DNA from: Myrmaecium sp. VS I D KN 1
Lineage: Eukaryota > Ascomycota > Dothideomycetes > Valsariales > Valsariaceae
Assembly: GCA_019775845.1 (NCBI GenBank)
Contig: JADQAV010000010.1
Location: 220,871 to 284,870, forward strand
DNA length: 64,000 nucleotides
Direction of reading: 5' to 3'
The notes below the pieces were generated by a model. The model saw nothing but the letters and a program-made list of their open reading frames with translations, was not told the origin of the DNA and ran no database searches. Made by a program: the position numbers and the translations under genes. Of the stretch, positions 58,101-64,000 are shown piece after piece (position 1 is the stretch's first letter; each line of letters opens with the position of its first letter).

Positions 58101-58682
58101 GTCGGCTTGTGGTCCAACGCTACGTTCTGCTTGCCCATCCGAACGGAGGTCCTTGTTTTTCTCCGTCCTCCTGATCGACTTGGCCCTCGCCCACCAGCTC
58201 TGCTTCGGTTCAGGTTCTTTTGCCGCTTCATCCAACACACGCAGCTGTACCAAGCCAATGGCTTCACCCTGCTTCCCGGATCCACCCCGTGTATCCTGCG
58301 GAAACAGCTCTTGCGGCGGAGGAGCCCGGTGCCGTGACACACTGGTATCGACCTTGATCCCAGGTCTGGTCTTTCGAACAGCCTGCTTCATCTTCCTCCT
58401 GGACTTCTGCTTATGTATCGACGTCCTCGCCGCCTGCTTTGTCATCGCCCTCACCGCGGCTATACGTGATGCGTCGGCTTCCCAGTCACCGGTGGTGACT
58501 TGGGTCCATTGTGCTTCTCCGTCCGCCTTCTTCAACACCGTGGATCCCAGAGGCATGTCATTGTCCTGAAGCCTCTCGTTGTAAGGGCTTGGCCACATGG
58601 TGACCGCTCGGGACTTCGACGGAGCATCGCTGGCGCCGGGGTCGTAGACCGTGGGAGGAAGCGGTTGCAAGGTGCCTACCAT
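55122..58682 (-). CDS. Large single-pass membrane glycoprotein (fungal uncharacterised family)
   Basis: Intronless frame of 1186 residues on the minus strand. Residues 1 to about 725 are Ser/Thr/Pro-rich, basic near the N-terminus (KQKSRRKMKQAVRKTRPGIK) and probably disordered and cytosolic. A Cys/Lys-rich stretch (CLCCFRLKQPKPKDPKKKKR) precedes a single membrane helix (about 732-754, LCIILFFVLAAILGIVLGVT). The outer part has a fold seen widely in moulds: WVNLTNYPAIPTGVATIAQP, GCVSPATLWSCAVPKEQQ, QPNFRLVIAYKNGS, then a Ser-rich linker and LYDRGLDTEHYGFYTYFDR with RCTWAQTRFRVQIWTGG. Several NxS/T sites. Relatives are often labelled 'glycoprotease family', but I see no protease motif and the role is unknown. 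N-in/C-out topology is inferred from the positive residues before the helix. Confidence 0.75.
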   Translation of the reverse strand: MVGTLQPLPPTVYDPGASDAPSKSRAVTMWPSPYNERLQDNDMPLGSTVLKKADGEAQWTQVTTGDWEADASRIAAVRAMTKQAARTSIHKQKSRRKMKQAVRKTRPGIKVDTSVSRHRAPPPQELFPQDTRGGSGKQGEAIGLVQLRVLDEAAKEPEPKQSWWARAKSIRRTEKNKDLRSDGQAERSVGPQADAGREVTALGIAGLEESSLRVVDGKAATDHLSPSDEATGGTLDPGQSVTIGSDISLSDGPIPIGISIPSDTVSEHSKGHYRSVSDGTAPTPTIIITPAQIRSVWSPSTAGTEYEPPRRIASSVYSQATHHAADFSTRSDIPPVPSIPSNLAGFQTSTPPVVISKTPNKTSANRESTMTRFEEDEDIRRKERVTSGFTVFEEDETPTSAAGLAARKDVGLAIDTNIPPTPRRSQGWWNYITTPFQLTPSSSRWTNRGGDTDSLPDVPILPQAAAFGRQDHEPGRLSPEDARKPPPSPNVASPSTVFSWESTSPTSADDRGAATTPKAEPHEGRSLAVVPTVPSIPEERALESRTVPAQVPQVHVPPVVIERKATVDTVGSPVSFNSENTPVLGVASIGTVLSPRPPSRNTHDEPAVVNSGPAVIASPPGSTSQGSREQSGISQSTTLVAASAGTPAQNPTTIHNIYVNTQGNSRSPETHMYFAPPPGSTGHSRAASSIPPSFPPPPSQQYDEKPKRAGCLCCFRLKQPKPKDPKKKKRRRCCLCIILFFVLAAILGIVLGVTLSRKDDGSDSSQSSSQWVNLTNYPAIPTGVATIAQPEAVDEVSGCVSPATLWSCAVPKEQQDALAPNDPDQPNFRLVIAYKNGSEANLSSNTRRSLDSVSSPVSAGAFIRSRLLKIRDAATDFLFTASPAVPSTADQQFIGNTTDKVSEPFEGEDTPFYITFLTANKTTTSSSSSKLKKRATSSSASKSKSAVSTATSSAATSSSTAGLDSEVPAPVTSSDGTALPANLLPFPSGQPLKLYDRGLDTEHYGFYTYFDRSIFLKSLNTSEGSALGGNPADVDGGASFDSATERCTWAQTRFRVQIWTGGGKSLLAGNAATTTTTASASHATPTGLLDLNTTAARDFSRPGSFPLPVTISLDRHGGNASEKMVYCYGMDGAGRVLADELTVMLEDRGFGGVLVNPASSASVNVSAGGVDGGTGGCGCEWRNWGA

Positions 58683-59662
58683 CGTAGGGTTTGGGAAGTC
58701 TGTTCGCTAGAGGCTGGTTTTGTGGGAGGTACTGCTTCTTCAAGATGTCTCGTCGTGGATCGCAAACCGTTGATATTGTTCTGGGTTCACAGATGAACCA
58801 TTATGGTGGGGAGGGAGTCAAGACAGGCCCGATGCCAAAGACCCAAAGACAAAGAAATGCGGCAGATGATCTGAAACGGCAAACGTCTGCGAAGTGCGTA
58901 ATGAACGTATGAATGAAAGCTCGTTGTTGGCTGGCTCAAAGGCTGGCAACTACAAGGCAACAATGCGAATCGACGAAAACGAACAGAAAGGGCAACTGAC
59001 GTAGCCACCAACGAGTGAACGGGAGCAAACGCAAAGAAGGAAAGATGAAGGCCAGAACGAAAAGGAAGGATCTGACAGAAGACTTTTGAAATACAGGCAG
59101 AACGCCTACGGAGCGAGGTACCGGACCTTATGCCGGACCCCGTGAACACGCGATAGCTCAGTTTGCACTGCAGCGTCCGCTTCCCAGGGATTGGCCCTCA
59201 TCGCCAAATATATATTGCTAGCTGCCTGATCTTTCCAGGGCATCTGGCATCGCCGGCGTCTGATTTGCCTGGCGACGCCGGGGGTGCAATCCAGGGCGGG
59301 TGAGTCATTGATTCAATTGGGGAACAGCTGCTCCGTTGCGCGACCGTTTCCTTGTCAAGCGGACGGCGGGCCCTGGCTTGTCGGCTTGCGTTGTGGAATG
59401 CGATAGGCGCCAGCGGGATGGCAGACAGCGTCGTTCGAGGGACGGCGGAGTACGTGGTCGAATTGCTCTTGCGGAGGCGAGCGCGGGCGAGAGCCAGTGA
59501 GCGTGGGGGAAGCAGCCTGCTTCTAAGCGCCCATTCGCTCCATCGAAAATCACCTACGCGCCTTGGGGGTCGGCGGGAGTAACGAGGCACTGCTGCAGGC
59601 GCCCTTATTTCAACGACCGGATCCCTCCGCGTCCGCATCTTCTTGGATGCACGTCGAGACGG

Positions 59663-59702
59663 TTTCTTCTTCTTCTTCTTCTTCTTCTTCTTCTTCTTCT
59701 TC
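59663..59702. repeat. (CTT)n microsatellite
   Basis: About 13 tandem TTC/CTT units, followed by CTGCTGCTG. Confidence 0.9.
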
Positions 59703-61809
59703 TCGCTGCTGCTGCCCGTCGACGGGCTTTTCCGCTCGCTGCGGTTGAAATAAGAGAGCGACCATCTCTGCGACCCCTGCTCTAGCCAGAGTGTAGCCGA
59801 CGCCATCGCCGCGACCCGGGAAGCGACATGGGCTGCGCGGGATGATCTCGAGACCCCTCGAGTTAACCGCTGCACGTCACAGAGGCTGGCTGGAGTGGCA
59901 TCGCGAAGGTCGGCGTCCATGTCGATCCGGCATGAGTGCGGACAGTGAACGTGGAAGAAATACTTACCATAGATGCCTGAGGTACTTCAGTCAAGAGAAC
60001 CGCTCCGGCAGGAGAGAAACAGGCAGCCGCCATCGTTGGACGGGGCGGGGACGATGGATCCTCAGGCATGGAATCTCCAGCCTCGAGAATTGTCTCAGGT
60101 CAACCAACCAGCCACCCACAGGGATGGGAAGGAGACGGGATGCACGAAAAGGGCAGCCTTCTGGACCTCCCCCCTTTTCCGGCTCCCGTCAGACGTCGCG
60201 CAATCAATATGGCTTACTACCTTGCTTATCTCCCTTTCTCTCTCTTGTGTATGGCCGCGAACTTGAGGCGAGAACGCGAGAAAGCGAGTGGCTTGGATTA
60301 CTATACATAGCTCGGGCATAGGGAATATATAGAGCATCGTCTCTTCATCATCAGCGCGTGTTTTCTCTATCCTTTTCTTGCCGTTCCATTCTTTTCTCCT
60401 TTCTTCTATCGTCAGGTAGGTCATCGGACGTGGGGAAATGGCGCAATCCTTCATCGGCGCACGCGAAGCGAAAGGGAGGATAGGAATACGATGGTGCTAA
60501 GGTAAGGTAGTGGTAGTGTGAGTGGGTAGGAGGTCGTATGGGTGGGTAGCTTCGCTGCTTTTATTTTATTTTGGGAGAGCCAAAGGGAAGGGCGGTCAAA
60601 CCGGATCGTGAAGAACGGTGTAGGTTCGATGGGAGCTCCTGGAGGAAATTCACGGCTTGAAAGGGGGTGTTTATTCCACTGAATGTCTTGCATGTTCATG
60701 CCTCTTCCTCTTTGCATGTGTAGTAATATAATCATTTGGGCGAAAGTCCAGTCGTAGTTTCAGAACAGCGCCGCCTCCCCGACGGAGGCGCATATGGCGT
60801 CTTCCTCAGCGAGATTGAGCCAAGCAAGGCGCCCAGGTCTCTCTCCGCCCGACCTGTTGGAGACTGGATGATAAAATATCGGAAGGGGGACAGATGGAAA
60901 AAGTCCCGAAGCGACGACAAGCGACCGCCTCTAGCCCGCCGTGCCCGCGGGAATCCACCGGCCAGCAGCCCGAAAGGCAAGCGTCGACTTCCATTGTAAC
61001 CTCATTGACGGATCGCATCGGTCTGCAATTGACTCGCGAGCTGGTCTTAGGGATATCGCTGTGACTCCTTCCCTATATGGGATATGCACCTTGACCTGCC
61101 TTGCCCGTCTGACTGCCTTACTGCCCGGGGCTCCCAGGAGCCTTTTACCCTTTTTACCTTACCTCTATACTACTAGTAGTCCGCGGGCTTATTACTCCTT
61201 GTACGCCTTTCCTCGCTGTCAAACCCGTCGGTTGGGAGGAATCCCGCCCGACGTCGAGTTTTGCTTTTTATATCGCACGGCTGCTGACCGACGCGGGCCG
61301 GTCGAACGCTCCTCCATCTCGCAGCCGCTAGCTACCTTCCATACCTTGATCCTCCTTTTTGCTGACTTTTGCCCGCGACGCAGCTGGGAAAAAGGTTGAA
61401 GAGAAAAGGGCACCGTTGCACGAACCGTCCGGCTGTTGGCGTTCTTCGGTGCTCCGCTCCCAAACCCTCGCGAGCTGCTTGGCTGGGAGGCACAGATCCA
61501 CACTTTTTGCCGGGATCAGACAGCCTGTCGTAGGGGGAGCCCTGGACCGCCTGCCCTACTAGCTCTTCCTACTGGAGCCCGCTATCTCTCATCCTCTCAA
61601 ATCAAAGAGACACCCGTCGGAGCACACCTGGTCAACTCTCGCCCGTCCACTGCCTCGCCGACTTCCTCCCCCTCCCCCGATCCAAACAACCACGCTCCTC
61701 TGTCGTCTCGCTGCTTCTCTCTGGTGTCCTGGTGCTTAGTGACCCTTGCCGACATCATTAGCTGCACCGTCTGTTCGCATCGTGCCCGTCGTTTCTCCCT
61801 TTCTGCCAG

Positions 61810-61887
61810 GTATGTTGTCTTGTCTTCTTCGGCGAGACCCCTTGCGCACAAGGTTTCCGCCTACTCCTTCTAACGGCCGGCTCGCAG
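61810..61887 (+). other. Probable 5' UTR intron of the GT34 gene
   Basis: CAG|GTATGT at 61810, CTAAC at 61870-61874 and acceptor CTCGCAG ending at 61887. After its removal the leader from 61888 has no ATG until 62220, which supports that start. Confidence 0.55.
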
Positions 61888-62219
61888 TGTACAAAAACAC
61901 AGGTTCGCCTGGCGTCGCCTTTAGTGTTTACGGAGCGCCACAGTAGCGGGAAAAAGGGTCTCGTATTCCTGAGACGTCAGAAGTACTGTACACCTTTTTT
62001 CCATCGGCAACGTCAAAATCATCCAATCTGGCTACCCCATCCCCCTCCGCCAACTCCAACCACCGCCGACGGCGCTCTTCCGCTGCGAAGCAACCGCCCC
62101 CGAGCCTCAACCTACAACCGACCGGAGAGGGCAGCACCACGACAGGGAGTACATCAGGCCTCGCGCCGGGAAGCTTCAGTGCTCTCCCGACGATACCAGG
62201 CACCCCGGCGAACTTCGGC

Positions 62220-63780
62220 ATGTCGCTGTCTCGGTCCCCGTCGCCGCAGCGCGGCGGTGGATGGTCGAGTCCCGGCCTGACCACGCCGTTCAACAGCACC
62301 AGCCGGGCGACGAGTCCGTTCAGGAGGGATGCCAATGGCTCCGCCAACAATGTGACGTGGGCGTCGGCACAGGCGCGGAGCGCGGAGGTGAAGGGCTACT
62401 CCTCGCATTCCTCGAAAGGACTGGGTTTCTGGCGCCACATGCGCAAATACTCCGGCCTGCCTCTCTTCGACAGCAGCGCCGAGCAGGAGAAGTACGGTCG
62501 GACCCGCTGGTCGCTGGACAACCGGGGCAAGATTGGCCGTGTGCTCGCACGCATTGGACGACTGATATGGCGGATGAGACTACGATTCGCACTGGTGTTG
62601 GGCTTTCTTTTGTGCTGGCTACTCTTCTACGTCACCCGTAAGTTCGCAGCCTTCGGGCAATTTCCCAGGGCAATGTCAATGGGTCTCTAATTACTCTCCG
62701 CAGCCCTACATCGAGTTTACCGCAGAACTTCTTGGCTTGGAGGCGGCAGCAAATTTGTTATCATATTAGCCGCCAACCAAGGCGGCGGTGTCATGGAGTG
62801 GAAAGGACCGAGAGAGTGGGCGATCGAGAGGTACAGCGTCAGCAACAAGAAGGAGTACGCGAAGAAATGGGGCTACCACTTGGAGATTGTGGATATGAGC
62901 ACCAAGAAGAGATATGCGCACGAGTGGAGAGAGAGCTGGGAGAAGGTCGACACGATTCGCAACACCATGCGCAAGTACCCCCACGCCGAATGGTAAGTTT
63001 TCTCCCTCCCATCCACCCCTCCTTTCCCCGCAATTGGTGCGCACCCGGCCATCCCCGAACGCTCCGGACGCTGACACGTCGCGCAACAGGTTCTGGTGGT
63101 TGGACCTCAACACCTACATCATGGAACCGTCGTACTCGCTGCAGTCGCACATCTTCAACCAGCTCGGCAAGAACACCTACCGGGACATCAACCACTACAA
63201 CCCGCTCAACATCACGCACCCGCCCACGGCGCCGTACCTGGACCCGGAGACGCGGTCGGCGGTCGGGGACGGGAAGGCGTCGTCGATCAACATCATCGTG
63301 CCGCAGGACTGCGGCGGCTTCAACCTGGGCTCGTTCTTCACGCGGCGGAGCGCGTGGACGGACCGGGTGCTCGACATCTGGTGGGACCCGGTCGGTTACG
63401 AGCAGAAGCACATGGAGTGGGAGCACAAGGAGCAGGACGCGTTCGAGCACATGTACGCGCACCAGCCGTGGATCCGCCCGCACACGGCCTTCATCGCCCA
63501 GCGCAAGATCAACAGCTTCCCCCTCGCCGCCTGCGGCGAGCACGGCCCGGACGCGCACATCCACTACGACGAGCGCGACCGTGACTTCCTCGTCAACATG
63601 GCTGGCTGCGAGTGGGGCCGCGATTGCTGGGGCGAGATGTATAATTATCGCCAGATTAGCAATCGGCTCAACCGCAACCCGTGGGAGAAGTTTAAGGATT
63701 TCGTGGGGGACTCGGCGAAGGCGGTTTGGAAGGTGGTGAAGGGCGGTGATGGGGAGAAGAAGGAGGGGGATGGGAAGTAG
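62220..63780 (+). CDS. mnn10: GT34 mannosyltransferase, Mnn10-like
   Basis: Exons are 62220-62637, 62704-62992 and 63090-63780 (465 residues). Introns are GTAAGT..CAG. Short Ser/Pro-rich cytosolic tail (MSLSRSPSPQRGGGW), membrane anchor near residues 120-140 (LRFALVLGFLLCWLLFYV), then a lumenal GT34 domain. Its motifs include KFVIILAANQGGGVMEW, WAIERYSVSNKKEYAKKWGY, EWFWWLDLNTYIMEPSYSL, QDCGGFNLGSFFTRRS, WWDPVGYEQKHMEWEHKEQDA and FLVNMAGCEWGRDCWGE. Mnn10 is part of the Golgi M-Pol II complex that extends the alpha-1,6-mannan backbone of N-glycans. The metal-binding position reads DLN where yeast Mnn10 has DLD. Start 62220 is the first ATG of the presumed leader; the frame is open upstream but has no earlier Met. 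Confidence 0.93.
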
Positions 63781-64000
63781 GGTGTGATTGATTGGAGGGG
63801 AGATTCTTCTCTTCTCTTTTGTTGGGTTTCGCCTTTCCTTCTCTTTCTTTTTTCTTTTTCTTTTCCCCGTCTTGTTGTTTCTTTTCGATTTTCTTGGTGG
63901 GGTTCCCCGGATCTCCCTCTTCCCCTCTCTCTCTTCATGTGGGATAGCGTGTGTGGGAGTGAGTGTGTGATCGGAAGAGAGAGGGAGAGAAGAGGGGAGT
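63781..64000. other. 3' flank of the GT34 gene
   Basis: T/C-rich 3' UTR-like sequence (TTTTCTTTTTC around 63840-63870) up to the window end. No other feature. Confidence 0.5.

Larger units (their letters stand above)
58683..62219. other. Divergent intergenic region, 3.5 kb, with spliced leader of the GT34 gene
   Basis: This separates two divergent genes. It contains a CTT repeat at 59663-59702, mixed GC-rich sequence and, from about 61000, a long pyrimidine-rich leader. A likely 5' UTR intron lies at 61810-61887. Open frames (e.g. the 240-codon minus frame at 59198-59920, which includes the repeat as a poly-Lys run) are not supported. Confidence 0.5.

Noticed and set aside
59198-59920. 240-codon minus-strand frame with a poly-lysine run
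   Set aside because: The lysines are the CTT microsatellite read in reverse; flanks have no protein character.
61947-62219. In-frame N-terminal extension of the GT34 protein
   Set aside because: The frame is open and Ser/Pro-rich but has no Met; with the presumed 5' UTR intron removed the first ATG is 62220, which gives the familiar MSLSRSPSP start.
1-64000. CRISPR arrays, rRNA genes, transposons, virus-like elements, secondary-metabolite clusters
   Set aside because: No direct-repeat/spacer array, no rRNA signature, no transposase, reverse transcriptase or capsid-like motif, and no backbone synthase was seen in any frame.

Overview
The window is nuclear DNA from a filamentous ascomycete (Pezizomycotina). 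The evidence is GC-rich coding sequence, many short introns (about 45-110 nt) with GTAnGT donors, CTAAC/CTGAC branch sites and YAG acceptors, single-copy housekeeping genes, and families typical of moulds (DUF6594, dipeptidyl aminopeptidase of the DapB type, a PIR/GPI-like wall protein). I cannot fix the class from the sequence alone.

Layout. 0-7 kb: a left-truncated tvp23 (Golgi membrane protein) diverges from a CitE-like lyase gene, followed by an F-box/LRR-type gene. 7-14 kb: gene-poor DNA holding a DUF6594 membrane protein and coding-like fragments I cannot assign. 14-36.7 kb: a dense housekeeping block. It holds a coiled-coil protein, ATP synthase alpha, an Mpo1-like dioxygenase, the Pol II subunit Rpb7, dipeptidyl aminopeptidase, a small conserved-looking protein, a divergent pair of TFIID-type genes (a Bromo_TP histone-fold protein and TAF7), NAD(P)HX dehydratase, ribosomal proteins uS19/S15 and P2, and the histone chaperone Spt2. 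36.7-49.3 kb: more than 12 kb containing one small secreted, serine/alanine-rich, GPI-anchored-looking wall protein with a very long upstream region. 49.3-64 kb: a phosphate-permease-like MFS transporter, a tRNA-Lys(CUU) with an intron, a large single-pass membrane glycoprotein, and an Mnn10-type GT34 mannosyltransferase. Two N-runs (4086-4097 and 52988-53025) each abut about 25 C residues.

How the genes relate: this is ordinary eukaryotic gene order, not operons. Several genes are arranged head to head with compact shared promoters, most notably the two TFIID-type genes. Functional themes are transcription and chromatin (Rpb7, TAF3-like, TAF7, Spt2), translation (uS19, P2, tRNA-Lys), energy and metabolite repair (ATP synthase alpha, NAXD, CitE-like lyase), and secretory/cell-wall work (Tvp23, DapB, Mnn10, wall protein).

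I saw no CRISPR array, no rRNA gene, no recognisable transposon and no virus-like element. I did not find a convincing undescribed multi-gene system. The most interesting items are a GC-AG intron, a stop codon overlapping a 5' splice site at the end of rpb7, two extremely short coding exons, the divergent TFIID pair, a KpnI-type palindrome cluster, C-homopolymer gaps, and the large gene-poor region upstream of the wall-protein gene. All exon boundaries were placed by eye from splice signals, frame continuity and family likeness.
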